DNA of 64,000 nucleotides, taken from positions 14,352,907-14,416,906 of the forward strand of contig OZ022242.1 of assembly GCA_963978895.1 (NCBI GenBank), given 5' to 3'. This document shows positions 51,946-63,387 of the stretch, one piece after another. Every line of letters starts with the position of its first letter. Position 1 is the first letter of the stretch. The translations under genes and the position numbers were made by a program. The stretch comes from Erpobdella octoculata (taxonomy: Eukaryota; Annelida; Clitellata; Hirudinida; Erpobdellidae). The notes beneath the pieces are model-generated. The model was not told the DNA's origin. It did not search any database and worked only from the letters and a program-made list of their open reading frames with translations.

Positions 51946-52387
51946 GGGTTGATAGGCAGAATGAGTGAATGAACGTAAACGCATCTTAGGCCGAACAAGC
52001 AGTGAGTGAGAGATTGATGATTTTTTTTCTGTTTTCAGGAAACAAAAAGATTTTCAACAATTTGTTCTATAAATCAATTAAAATTTGGTCAAGACTCGTT
52101 TCGATGACAAAACGAGTTCCATTGAAAACGTGATTATTTTGTGATGACGTTAAGGTCAAGGTCACAGCTGAGTCATTGCCTTGAAGTTCTTGGGTGCAAT
52201 ATGTCATGTCTGGGATGGTGAATTTCGTTGTAATCGTGATTCTTCATCAAGAAGATGACAGGATGAACATGTGTTTTCAGTTTAGAAGTTTGATGTTAAA
52301 GTTTATAGGAAGTAATTTTGCTAGCTTTTTGAATTAATCAATTGCCGTCTAATTTCTTTACGTTAGCTTTTTAGTTTTCTGTTTTAT

Positions 52388-52488
52388 GCACTCGTCATCA
52401 CCATCACCACATCATCATATCATTATCATCATCGTCATCATCATCATCATCATCACGATCATCATCATCATCACCATCATCATCGTCA

Positions 52489-52520
<32 letters not shown>
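52388..52520. repeat. (CAT/CGT)n trinucleotide tract
   Basis: catcatcatcaccatcatc then tcgtcgtcgtcgtcgtc, 39 bp downstream (minus sense) of the exon donor at 52,559. Confidence 0.95.
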
Positions 52521-52558
52521 ATCATGGGTATGACCACTACACTTTTAACACTTCTTAC

Positions 52559-52654
52559 CTCTCACTGCAAGAATATGGGTGATTCGATGAAGAACATTTG
52601 ACTCTGGTCCTCTCAGCTCGCAGGTGTAATTTCCCGAGTCCTCTAACGTCAAAT
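52559..52654 (-). CDS. Ig-superfamily membrane protein, exon with the end of Ig domain 1
   Basis: 96 bp, phase 1 in and phase 1 out. The acceptor is tctattttcccaaccag|at. The donor is GAGAG|GTAAGA, close to consensus. It encodes LTLEDSGNYTCELRGPESN and RITHILAVR. This is the classic Ig F strand (D-S-G-x-Y-x-C) and G strand with an NYT sequon. Joined to the exon at 24,026 it gives HILAVRAPVTLLL, a normal inter-domain linker. The N-terminal part of this domain (first Cys and Trp) and the signal peptide must be in exons upstream, which I did not find in 52.7-64 kb. Confidence 0.88.
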
Positions 52655-52952
52655 CTGGTTGGGAAAATAGAACCAAAAATGAACGAATTCACAGACAAAT
52701 TAACAAAATTGATGCTTTAATTATCTTTCCCTCTCAAATACAGGAGTTGACAAGATATAAAGGAGTTGGGATTATGAGTAATTTACAAGAAGTAACTTAT
52801 TATATCTAGCGACAAACAGCATTGTAAACTCGCTCCTTCAAATCTGAAAACATTTTCTTCCCGATCGAAGTGCGTGACCAACAAAAACTTGTGTTAAATG
52901 GACTTGTTGAAGCGCTAGTTCATGTAATAAATTCAGCAAAGCTTCAAAAGCT

Positions 52953-53028
<76 letters not shown>

Positions 53029-53437
53029 CTAGCTGCATTTGAGACTTTCGTTTCATCATTGAAAAAAATGATTAGTTTTGCTCAGTGTTATTTTAGTTCA
53101 TTAAATAATTTTAGTTCTTGTTTTTATTTTATTTTTAAATTTTATTTATTATTATTATTATTTTATTTTAGTTTATCAAATAATTTTAGTTTTAATTATT
53201 ATTTAGCTCTACAAAATTAAATTTTGTTTTGATTTTATTACAGTTCTTGAAATAATTTTCCTTTTTATTTTAATTTTATTCGGAGAAAAAAAAAATCGTT
53301 TTTATTTGAATTTTGTTCAATTTTAGTTCATGCTCTAAATATTTTTCTTACTATAGCCAATTCTATGCGGTTTATATATGAAAAAATAATAAGTGTGTAA
53401 CACAGGAAGATTGTATGATCAAAATACATTTATGAAA
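52655..53437. other. (GAT)n array and AT-rich repeats
   Basis: 52,957-53,029 is pure GAT. 53,085-53,330 repeats ttttagtt-type words (ataattttagttcttg, caaataattttagtttt). Similar words lie at 53,755-53,990. They look like subterminal repeats of the degraded element containing the BED finger. Confidence 0.55.
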
Positions 53438-53629
53438 TCATTTTAGATGCGAACTCAAATTTGTGGGATTTTCCCCGCTAAGTTGGATTCCACATTTTTT
53501 ATTTTGAGAATACATTTTCTTACATTTAGATTTGTTAGTGCTGGAATCGTAAACAAAATATTCCCACACTGAACTATCTTTTTTTCGCCCAGCAAGAATT
53601 TTTGCAAGAAAACTCATAATTATTTTCAA
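53425..53629 (-). pseudogene. BED-type zinc-finger fragment of a hAT-like transposase
   Basis: The minus strand reads KKDSSVWEYFVYDSSTNKSK, then KCGIQLSGENPTNLSSHLK, an in-frame stop, and FHK. The S-x-V-W-x-Y-F start, the G-x-N-P-T-N-L block and H-L-K-x-F-H are diagnostic of BED fingers. A Cys of the first pair is lost (CKKM). The rest of the transposase is absent. Confidence 0.75.
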
Positions 53630-54077
53630 TGATTACAACTTTTATGATTACAAGAAAGATAAGAGTGCATCTCAAAAGTTACACAACCATAGAAATCTAT
53701 ATCATAGATATCCACAGATATTGGTTATCTAGGCGAATATCTATGTACACAACTTTCAATAATTTTCGTTCGAAAATTAATTTTAATTTTTATTTTTATT
53801 CAGTTTGCATGATTTAAATTTTATTTTTATTTTATTATCGTTCAGAAAATAATTTTAATTATTATTATTATTCAGTTTGTGCCATTTAAATATAGTTTTT
53901 ATTCTATTTACGTTCTTCAAATAATTATAGTTTTTTTCGTTATTAACGAATAATTAAAAAAATTTTGTTTTTATTCAGTTTTCGTTTTTCCGCATATTAC
54001 AATGTATATAAAATTACATACATGTCATCCAAGAGAATACTGTAGTTACCTATTGTTATATACACAGATATGTAATT

Positions 54078-54422
54078 TCTATATAAATAAAATTGAGATT
54101 ATGTATGTGTGTCCTATATGTATTGCTACACCATTCATCCGATTGTAATGAAATTTTTACACAACCTTGAGGGTCGATGGAGGAAGGTTTTTGTGACAAA
54201 TATTAAAATCGATGAGCGGGCGGAAACGGGAACGAGATAACAAGCGGGAATGGGAACGGCACAGAAAGCGGCAACGGAAAAGCGACCAAGAGCAAAAGAG
54301 CCGGCGGGAAAGGGAAAGTGAACGAAAACGAGAGAGCAAGCGGGGAAGGAAACGGGAGCGAGAAAGAAAAACGATAAAAAAACTCTAAAATCCCTAGGCA
54401 ACGCCGGGTACCTAGCTACTAG
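54078..54422 (+). mobile_element. Complete non-autonomous Helitron (345 bp)
   Basis: The 5' end is TCTATATAAATAAAATTGAG, then attgctacaccattcatcc and attgtaatgaaattttta. The middle is GA-rich (gcgggaatgggaacggc). The 3' end is actctaaaatccctaggca, acgccgggtacctagcta, CTAG then T. It shows that the TTTATGCATTGC-type 5' segments and the GA-rich CCGGGCAACGCCGGG 3' segments elsewhere are two halves of one family. Confidence 0.82.
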
Positions 54423-54940
54423 TTATATACATACACAACAAGTAAAGAAAAAAAATATTTAAAAAAGAAAACTGCTTTTATTTGCCTCTTTATCTGAGTC
54501 AACGAACTAAAATCTTTGAATCTAAAACAACCGTTAATTATTTTGGACCTCTGGCGACTTATAAATGAACATCCGTACTGTTTAATTACTTTGGACCTCT
54601 GGAGACTTACACATAAACAACTTGATTAATTTGATTTGATTAATTTTAATTAATTTAAAGCCTAATTCATGTCAGAAACATTAAATTCATGTATTGTAAT
54701 CCAGAATAAAGCTTTCCTGAAAGTTTTAGAGCTCTAGGTCGTCGAAAACAAACAAACAAACAAACAGAGAGACGTGTGATGTTAAATAAAAGCATTTAAA
54801 AAAATGATGCCTCGAGTGGAAGGTTTCTTGACTTGAAATCGGGGATTAAATATAATTTTTTGTTTGAATGCCCTGGAAAAGTAAACGAGTAAAATGGTCA
54901 ACCAACCGAAAAGATGCAGACTCTTTGAATAAAAATCTAT
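54423..54940. other. AT-rich flank with a Helitron-associated repeat
   Basis: 54,625-54,765 shares ctaattcatgtcagaaacat, cagaataaagctttcctgaa and agttttagagctctaggt with the inside of the Helitron at 9.3-9.4 kb, and (minus) with 57.84-57.90 kb. It ends in aaacaaacaaacaaacagag. Confidence 0.55.
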
Positions 54941-55321
54941 TTGTTAGTACGAGTTTTTCTTAGAGCTGTCAATGATCAAATCAGCGTCTGCTGCCCTCGG
55001 AAGTCTATTAAAAAGAATGTTGGAGAACACCAATGTGACAATCTTAACAGTTTTCACAAGACTGAGAAAAATCGTAAAAGATTGGCAAGCGAATCAACGG
55101 TTTCTTCGGCACAGTTTTCAAAGTTATGTAAAATGAAGGTTTTTCATGTCGATATGAAGATGCATGGGTGGGAAAAAATAGATGGATGGATAAACGGACA
55201 AAAAGCTGATTGCAAATTAAATCATAGAGAGGTAATTAGAATAAAAATAGCGTGTTTAAAGTACGAAAATAGCAGTAGAGGTGATAAACTGAAGCCATTT
55301 ATTTTAATAGCCAGCTGTTAA
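54941..55321 (+). CDS. Unidentified open frame, 126 codons
   Basis: Non-repetitive sequence of balanced composition, preceded by an acceptor-like gagtttttcttag. The product is basic with several Cys (SVCCPRKSIKKNV, GEHQC, FSKLCKMKVFHVDMKMHGWE, GWINGQKADCKLN) and ends ILIASC-stop. No domain is recognised. It could be a piece of a transposon, an exon of an unseen plus-strand gene, or chance. Confidence 0.25.
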   Translation: MLVRVFLRAVNDQISVCCPRKSIKKNVGEHQCDNLNSFHKTEKNRKRLASESTVSSAQFSKLCKMKVFHVDMKMHGWEKIDGWINGQKADCKLNHREVIRIKIACLKYENSSRGDKLKPFILIASC

Positions 55322-56025
55322 CATTCGACGACTTGGCAGAGTTAAGCATTTGTATATTAAAACTTACGATTTTTGAATTTTATTGATTTCAAAATTGAAA
55401 TTAAAATTATGGCACAGTTTTTTTTGTGGTCCTAAAAATGTTTTATGAGAACTGGTTCAGACATGGTCTTTCTTGCTTTGAGGTTCCGCGAAGTCTAATA
55501 AAAGAACAGCATCAACGAAAAGTAATATATTGTGGAAAATAAACTATGATGTGATGGTAAAGATGATGATGACGATGACGATGACGGCGACGACGACGAT
55601 GATGACCATGATGATGATGATTATTGTGATGATGATGGTGATAATGATGATGTTGCTGTTGATTATGGTAATGGCGAAGGTAGATAATGCATTTGATGAT
55701 AAAGGTTGCGTTACTTTACTATATTGTCACCTCACCCGTTCAAATTTAAAATTAATCTGGTTTCTCTCGCTCAATGGTTAGACGTCAGACATGTAGGTAG
55801 GTATACGTCGTTAAGTAGGTCAAACAAGTAAGTCAGGTTAATACTTTGTGACAGGATATCGCTATCAAATTTAGCCAGAGATTTAATTAGACATTGTTTA
55901 ATGTTTTATACATATATATAGAATAAAACAGTTTGTTTTATCGATGTGCGTGTGATTGTATTTTTTACCGTGTGCAGTTTTTGTGCGTGAATTGGCAAAG
56001 TTAGCAAATCAGAAACACAAATGGA
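55322..56025. other. AT-rich with a GAT tract
   Basis: 55,556-55,680 is a degenerate GAT/GAC array. No exon seen. Confidence 0.5.
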
Positions 56026-56029
56026 CGCA

Positions 56030-56095
56030 TGCAGAATCGAACTCCAGATGGTTCAGCTAATTCTCTGATGTTTAATCACTGCTCCACCAGAAGAA
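56030..56095 (-). repeat. tRNA-derived SINE head or tRNA pseudogene
   Basis: On the minus strand, A-box-like TGGAGCAGTGA (56,076-56,086) and B-box-like AGTTCGATTCT (56,033-56,043), about 43 nt start to start. Followed on the plus side by three acacatgcataaacacaagg repeats. Confidence 0.45.
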
Positions 56096-56560
56096 CACAT
56101 GCATAAACACAAGGACACATGCATAAACACAAGAACACATGCATAAACAAAAGGATACGCACTCAGTTAACACGTGCAAAGTTAAACACGAACGATGAAA
56201 ACACACAACGAGTCTCTTTCACGCAAATATTGATTAGAGACTATGTTTGTTACAAGCAGAGATTTGCATGGAAATGGTGCTGGATGTTCTTCCATTGAAA
56301 AATCGTCGTGGCTGCTACTACATAAGTTATTCGCATTACGCATAATGTTCCCCATATAAGTTAAGTAAATATGTACGTTAAATAATACTTAAAGTGTTTT
56401 ACTTACTTCGTTAGGAAAATGTAAATTTGCATTAAAAAGATTTATATTCAGAAATTGTTTGAATCTCTGGATTAGACTCTTTCTTTAAATTACAACATTT
56501 TTTACATTTACAAATTAAATAATTATTCACACATTAGAAGTTTTAAAAAAATTGCAACGA
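56096..56560. other. AT-rich, no feature seen
   Basis: Short tandem acacatgcataaaca units at the start, then nothing recognised. Confidence 0.4.
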
Positions 56561-57085
<525 letters not shown>

Positions 57086-57721
57086 TAGTTGTGATGATAA
57101 TGAAACAGATGATGACAGAAATAGAGAAATCTCTTTTCAAAATTTCATCACAGCGTAACAATTTTTTCCTCTTTCAATCTTTTTCTTACGCTTCATTGAA
57201 CAATTCATGACTGGATACAAATTCTTTCTCATATTTTCTTACATTTTTCGAGATTTTGTTTCCTTTTGTTCTTTTTTGGTTTTTTTCCTTAAATTGTTTT
57301 TTTCCTTTTTTCCTATCATTCCAACAAATTGCCATCTATAGAGAGAAGTCTGCTTTTAATAAGCCTTCTTGAACACGTGTATATGTAAGATAAAAACGGT
57401 TTTTGTGTGCTGCACTTTTGAAAGGAAAAAGGATTTTATATTGACTTTTGAGATTCCATCATAACCATCATCACCATCATCATCGTTATCGTCATCATAA
57501 TCATCATAGCCCGTGGTCATCATCGTCGTCGTCATCGTCATCGTCATCGTCATCGGCATCTTCATCGTCATCGTCATCGTCATCATCATCATCGTTGTCA
57601 TATTTTGAGCAATGCTTCCATCACGCTAGTTCACAGTTTATAAATTTTGTTTTCCGGTTCCTGCCATGCACATTTATTCCTCTGTTTGTCAGTTGTTCTA
57701 TTCATCTATATACATATACAT
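57086..57721. other. Pyrimidine-rich and CAT-rich stretch
   Basis: 57,458-57,598 is a catcatcgtcgtcgtc-type array. The rest is T-rich. No exon seen. Confidence 0.6.
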
Positions 57722-57722
57722 A

Positions 57723-57900
57723 CTAGCGGTGTGCCCGGCGTTGCCTGGGCTTTTTAGAGGTTTTTCTATCGTTTTTCTCTCACGCTCCCGTTTCCTTTCC
57801 CGCTTACTCTCACGCTCCCGGTCGCTTTCCACTTTTCGACCTAGAGCTCTAAAACTTTCAGGAATGCTTTATTCTGGATGACAAATCAAATTAATCAGAC
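57723..57900 (-). mobile_element. Helitron 3' end, minus orientation
   Basis: The minus strand ends aaaacctctaaaaagccc, aggcaacgccgggcacac, cg then CTAG and T. Upstream is the GA-rich stretch and the shared ctctaaaactttcagg word block (57,845-57,880) also found in the 9.06 kb Helitron. Confidence 0.75.
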
Positions 57901-58565
57901 AGTTCAAGATACTCTTTTATATATCATCCATCCATATACACATCATCCATCCATCCCTCGCCCCATATGTTATTTACCACACCAGGTTGTTGATCTCTAG
58001 TTCATTATTCTTTGTCTGCGCTTTTACGTTAATATTTCAATATTACTTTGTAGTCCAGCCGACGTGATACATATTTGTTTTAGATGATGTTTTAAGATTC
58101 ATAAAAGTTTAACACATTTTTACTTTTTGTGAGATCTAGATTCTGTTCACCTCATATCTTATTTTCTCAAAAAACACATTTTGTTTAAAGTTATTTTGTC
58201 TATTTTTTTTTATTACGAAATTGGTTTTCTAAACTTCGCTTATAAATTTTTTAAATTTTTTGATAAACTAAAAAAAACAATTTTTGTAAATATGTTTGAT
58301 TAATTTTGTTTTAGCTATTTTTTTTTTATAAAAAAAGTTATAAATAGTTTTGTAATCAGGTTATTGAGGAAAGGTAAACAAAAAAAAAGTTCCAACATGG
58401 AAACCCTGCAGAGGATTGACCTTTATTTGACCTCTTCCTTTCATTGCCAATCTTTTATTTTTTCCTGTTTTATTTTTATTAAACAAAAATCGAGCAAACC
58501 TCCTTGCAGAAATATTCTTTCAATCATCTTTGTTACGCTTGAACGATGCTTTGCAAGGTCGGAAC
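57901..58565. other. AT-rich, no feature seen
   Basis: Long T runs. No domain-bearing frame. Confidence 0.4.
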
Positions 58566-58594
58566 AATTATGTCGACGACGACGACGACGATGA

Positions 58595-58628
<34 letters not shown>

Positions 58629-58865
58629 GGTAGTGGTGATGATGACGACGATGATGATGACGACGATGACGATGATGATGATAGTGATGATGATGATGGT
58701 GGTGGTGGTTATGGTGGTGGTGATGATGATGATGATGACGACGACGACGACGATGATGATGACGATGATGACGATGATGACGACGATGACGATGATGATG
58801 ATAGCGATGATGATGATGATGATGATTATTATGATGGTGATGATGATGACAATAGTGATGATGAT
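58566..58865. repeat. (GAC/GAT/GGT)n trinucleotide array, ~300 bp
   Basis: Poly-Asp/Gly, poly-His or poly-Met frames on both strands are artefacts of the array. Confidence 0.98.
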
Positions 58866-59046
58866 ATGTTTTTGCATATCTATTAAGACTCGGGCCAAGG
58901 GTTATAGACCCCACCACACTCCTGTCAGGAGAAGGAAGTGTTTCTCCAGCTCTCATTATTATTAAACAAAGTAAAAGTTGTAAGAACAGATTAAATACAA
59001 AACTATTTAATAAATTCGGTTTTTTTGTAGACAACAAGTTTGAAAG

Positions 59047-59165
59047 TAGCTGGCTGAATTAAGTTGTGGGGCCGTCTTTGAGTCTCAATTGTTGAGGTTC
59101 GAATCTGGGCCACAGCAGAGGCGTTGTTGCATTCGAAGCTGAATAACTTTTAAGGGATTTGATGC
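59047..59165 (+). repeat. tRNA-derived SINE candidate
   Basis: A-box-like TGGCTGAATTAAG (59,051-59,063) and a good B box GGTTCGAATCT (59,096-59,106). Followed by a non-tRNA tail and a CA-rich stretch. Confidence 0.45.
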
Positions 59166-59480
59166 AATTGAAACTTCAAATTTTTATTACAACATAGACG
59201 CTCACAAATAAAAACACACATACATACACACAGATACACATCAAACGCAAATACTCACAAATACATTCACACAGAAACACACACACAGGCTCATATGTGA
59301 AAATAGTTCTCCAATTTATAAAAGACATATTTAAGCAAACGTTTTAATTAAAATTCTGTTGAACAACCAGATTCTCTTATAAGAAATTGGTTCAACTAAA
59401 GTCACACTTAGTTAGCAAGCAAAATTATAAACATAAGAAAATTTAAATAAATATTGATATCAAACTGGTTTTAATAACTT
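59166..59480. other. CA-rich then AT-rich stretch
   Basis: 59,208-59,290 repeats acacacatacatacacaca-like words. Nothing else recognised. Confidence 0.5.
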
Positions 59481-59487
59481 TATAAGT

Positions 59488-60165
59488 AAGCGTAAAAAAC
59501 GCGGATTTTCAAAAAAATTTTATATTTCAAGACTTTTTATTTATTGCAATTTTTTAGTACGACGTTTTTTTGAATTTATATATGCAAACATTTATAAAAT
59601 TGTGTTTGATTTAAAATATAGATAATTATTATTTTTAATTAAAAATATTTTTTTTTCAGAAGGTTTTCAAACATAAATAGAATGCATTGTTATGAGGATT
59701 GAAGCTATATTTCAGCTCAATTGGATGGCGGGAAGTTGCTCAAATTTCAATTTTAAGGTTTGCAAACATTCAAGCAAGCAAGCAAGCGATGAAGTTAATA
59801 TAAGAAATTCAAAATTATAAATAAACAAGTAAGCCGTAAAAAACCAGGTATTTTGACAAATCCCTTATATTTCAGGATTTTCCGCTTTTCATTTATTGCA
59901 AACAATTTGTTTTAAAACGACTTTTTTAAATTGATATATTTAAGTATATAAATAATTGTATTTGATTTGTTTTTGTTTTTTACATAGATAAATATTATTT
60001 TGAATTACAATTTATTTCTTTTAGATTTTTAAATGTTAATAAAATGCATTGTCATGAGGCTCGAGCATATAATTCAAATTTCAGCTTGATTGGATGACGA
60101 GAAGTTAGTTACTTTTCACTTTCAAGGTTTTCAGACATTTTAAGCAATCATGCAGGCGAAGTTAT
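59488..60165 (+). repeat. Dispersed repeat Y, two tandem diverged copies
   Basis: Copy 2 (59,488-59,795) and copy 3 (59,826-60,165) share ordered words with copy 1 at 24.8-25.1 kb: ttcatttattgca or ttatttattgca, gcattgttatgagg or gcattgtcatgagg, attggatg and the gcaagcaagcaag end. Non-coding. Confidence 0.7.
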
Positions 60166-60475
60166 GCAAGGGATTTAAAAAAAACTCAAAATTAATTAAA
60201 CACTTTTAATAAAACAATTTATTTTTGTAACTTGACCTTGACGTATTAGTTATTCGGTTAATATTTGAGCAGATTTTAAAACGTTTCTGTTTATTATTTG
60301 TTTAGCTTGTGGGAGAAAGTTTGTCTTATTTCTCTAAACACAAGTAATAGAGGTGTCGACCCATGGCCTTTTTCATTGACAAATATGGCGACCCCAGGAG
60401 ATATACAATCTTTACACCTGCCAGCGCCTGGCATTTTTTTTTAGAAAAAAAGGTCTTGAACGCATTTCCTGCCTA
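60166..60475. other. AT-rich, no gene seen
   Basis: A GC-richer patch (60,355-60,430: ggcgaccccaggagatat, ctgccagcgcctggca) leads into the minisatellite. Confidence 0.4.
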
Positions 60476-60780
60476 CAGATTGACACCAAATTGACCTGAC
60501 CCTTTCAGATTGGTACCAAATTGACCTGACCCTTTCAGATTGGTACCAAATTGACCTGACCCTTTCAGATTGGTACCAAGTTGACCTGACCCTTTCAGAT
60601 TGGTACCAAATTGACCTGACCCTTTCAGATTGGTACCAAATTGACCTGACCCTTTCAGATTGGTACCAAATTGACCTGACCATTTCAGATTGGTACCAAA
60701 TTGACCTGACCCTTTCAGATTGGTACCAAATTGACCTGACCATTTCAGATTGGTACCAAATTGACCTGACCCTTTCAGAC
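60476..60780. repeat. 30-bp minisatellite, 10 copies
   Basis: Units ttggtaccaaattgacctga plus ccctttcaga. Variation is limited to first-unit changes, one aag variant and two cat variants. Because 30 is divisible by 3 every frame stays open, giving a repeated Ser-Ile-Trp-Tyr-Gln peptide on the minus strand that is not evidence of a gene. Confidence 0.97.
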
Positions 60781-61434
60781 TTTTTGTCAAGAAGGAAGTT
60801 TTCCTAACTTCTTCCCCATGTGGTGGTGACTGTGACACTAATCAATTAATCTGAACATTATTTTCAGGTTATCCTGGGTTTGAAGTTATGCAAGGACATC
60901 ATCTTCAAATAAATATAAACTTATCAAATCGAATTATGATCAACAAATAAAACCCTCAATTGTCTTTAATTAGAGTGCAAAAAATTATCAACTCTTATGG
61001 CTGCTTGAAAAAGGTATTTTATTTGGTTATACCAAATAAAAGTCCTTTCTCTTGAATAGAAAAAAGAAGAAAAACAAGAAAAAAGGGAAAATATGAAAAA
61101 AAGAAAAAAAGGAAGCTGAAAAAGAAAGAATGAAAGAAGGAAAGAAAAAGAAAAAAGAGTAAACCCAGGCACTGACATGAGCGCGGCGAAATATCCAATC
61201 AAAGTTGAAGAATTCATTCAAAGTCTCTCCAGGACTTTTGATTGAAAGCCTCCTAGCGATGACGTCAAAAAGGGGGATGGGATCACATTAAAGTGTCGGT
61301 GTGTACTGCGTAACTGAAAGCATGAGTGTAGCAATGGAAAGTTTGGAGTTAAAATAAACTTTCCCCAACTGAAAGAAAAAAATAATCTCCAAAAATCCTG
61401 CTTTTTCAAAACAAGTTTAATAACGCAAATATAC
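60781..61434. other. AT-rich with a purine tract
   Basis: 61,055-61,160 is gaaaaaagaagaaaaa-like. No exon recognised. Confidence 0.4.
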
Positions 61435-61442
61435 TTGCAATG

Positions 61443-62713
61443 CAGTGATGACGAGTACTTAAGTACAATAGGTGTACTTCAGTACTTGTACTTAAGTCCT
61501 TTCACGAATGTGTACTTAGTACCTGTACTTAAGTACATTTTTAGTGTACTTCTTAAGTAAGTACATTTCAAAAGTAGCTAAGTACTTTTACAAAAAATTG
61601 CTTTATTTTTATTATTAAAACTAATTATTTAAATTATTTATACTTTGTAAACCTAACAATAAGTGTTTATGTAACAGATTCTATGCTCGAGCATTTTCTT
61701 TTGTCGAGGTTATGCTTTGTCATTCTAGTTTTTACATTAGTGTTTCTTACAAGATGGTCGATATATTGTAACGTACCTATAACTGCAAAGTTAGTCAAGT
61801 TTTTCTTTTAGTTGTGAGGACTTATTTCAGTGAAATAGTTTCTGACGATGGAGATTATATAAAAACTCTTACCAGTCTTTGCAAGCCTAAAAAGAATGCC
61901 ATTCGCGGTCAATACAAAGCTCCTTCGAATTTCACCAAGCATATTCAAGTACGTTAAGAATGAGAATTTTGATAATTTGTAGTCTAAGAACTTTAAATTT
62001 TGTATTATTTGGTTTCATAGAGCTCATGGTAAAAACCACATTGACTCAATGCACGTGCAAAGCAAGCAAGTAAAACGAAGGGCGTCTGGAAATGTTAATA
62101 GCCCAAGTTCATAAGCAACCACATACGGTTAGACAAAATGTCAGAAAACCATGTTGTAACTTATAATGGGAAAAATTTTGTAAAAGCATTTAAAGAGTAT
62201 GCTGAATCAAACATATTAGAGTTGGAACCATCAGAGAGCAAATACAGTGATCCTGGGACATCGAATATGAGACTAGTCATCTACAGATATCCCGCTGTGT
62301 CACATCCATACTTTAAGGTTCGCTGGCTGCCATTGACACATTGTAAGATGGCTGAAAAACTGTTCGTAGTTGAAGTCAATCGTATGAATGAAACAAATAC
62401 TTTTCCAGAAGCAGAGGTTGTGACAGCATCAATTGGCGATTTCTATGGGTTTTATGAACCAGGTTCAGAAAGTAATGATTCAACTCAAAATGACATTTTT
62501 GGTGATGTTTCTTAATAAATACTTGCTTTTATGCTGATCAATAAAAATTTTCAAGGTACTTTAGTACTTGTACCTAAGTACAATTTGAAAAACTGTACTT
62601 GTACTTAAGTACAATATAAATAATGTACTTGTACCTGTACTTAAAGTACATTTAACCCAGAGTACTTAGTACTTATACTTAAGTACATTTTCTGAGTACT
62701 TACGTCAACACTG
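61443..62713 (+). mobile_element. hAT transposon (1,271 bp, internally deleted) with perfect 8-bp target duplication
   Basis: The left end is CAGTGATGACGAGTACTTAA and the right end is the inverted CAGTGTTGACGTAAGTACTC. Both flanks are TTGCAATG (61,435-61,442 and 62,714-62,721). Subterminal regions at both ends are dense in gtacttaagtac and tacttgtacttaagtac palindromic words, likely transposase-binding repeats. The interior holds transposase fragments. Confidence 0.93.
61838..62515 (+). pseudogene. hAT transposase fragments inside the element
   Basis: 61,838-61,957 encodes SLCKPKKNAIRGQYKAPSNF then TKHIQ, the second half of a BED finger with a stop soon after. 62,138-62,515 encodes HVVTYNGKNFVKAFKEY, matching the T-D-N-G-x-N-F-V-K-A-F block of hAT enzymes with the Asp replaced by Tyr. 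It then encodes AVSHPYFKVRWLP, matching the A-x-x-H-P-x-F-K-x-x-W block, and an acidic C-terminus. The large middle of the transposase is missing, so the copy cannot move itself. Confidence 0.82.
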
Positions 62714-62721
62714 TTGCAATG

Positions 62722-63387
62722 TAAAATGAAAAAACAATTATCGTTTTGACACTACCTTGAAGTTGATAAGCTGTTAAATTAAACAAAGTTGTCGAATATG
62801 TTCTAAAACAACGATTCAATACATTTACGGAAAAACACTGGTTCAAATTCTAGTGGAATATTTTTCTAAGGAAGGAATTAAAATATTAAAACTTCAATCA
62901 TTTAATATTTGTTAAACCATTTTAAATACAAACAATTTATAATAATAAAAAAATCATGTTCAAATTCAAAAAGGAAAATACTTTTCTTTTAAATTCAAAA
63001 TTACAAACATGTTTAAACACGTCAAAAGAATTGTAAGATTAGCTTGAGAAATAAGCCAATTTAGACAGAATTGTTAGTATTTTTGGTTTTTCAGCTATTT
63101 TATAGAGTCTACTGTTGGCGAGAATCATCTACACAAATACAAAAGAGTTAATCCACTTTATCGGTTTCCCTAATAATCATTTTTTTAAATACGTTTTTCC
63201 ACCGTATTTGTGTATGAAAAACCCTCAAAATTGTTTGTGAAAGCATTAATAAGGAGTTCTACAAAATTTATCGCTGGCATCCATCTGTCTCAGAGACAAT
63301 GGAATTTGCACCTGTGAAGCTGCAGCGTAGGCTATGCTGAATAACCTAATATGAGAGATGCAGTTTTTACGTTTTCTTCAGGTGTAC
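62722..63387. other. AT-rich, no feature seen
   Basis: No domain-bearing frame. GC content rises after 63,290 where the LINE fragment begins. Confidence 0.4.

Noticed and set aside
51040..51984. ~300-codon Met-Asp-Gly-Trp and His-Pro-Ser-Ile repeat frames
   Set aside because: Four-base repeat read in different phases; open on both strands with no unique part.
53078..53998. Complete hAT element around the BED finger
   Set aside because: CAGTGTTAT and the inverse CATTGTAAT at the two ends match only partly and the flanks are not duplicated.
60441..60838. Repeated Ser-Ile-Trp-Tyr-Gln protein
   Set aside because: 30-bp minisatellite with a period divisible by three; open frames are automatic.
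61259..61318. Plus-strand VKKGDGITLKC, resembling an Ig B strand
   Set aside because: Wrong strand for the Ig gene, ends at a stop after about 20 codons, and has no splice sites that fit.
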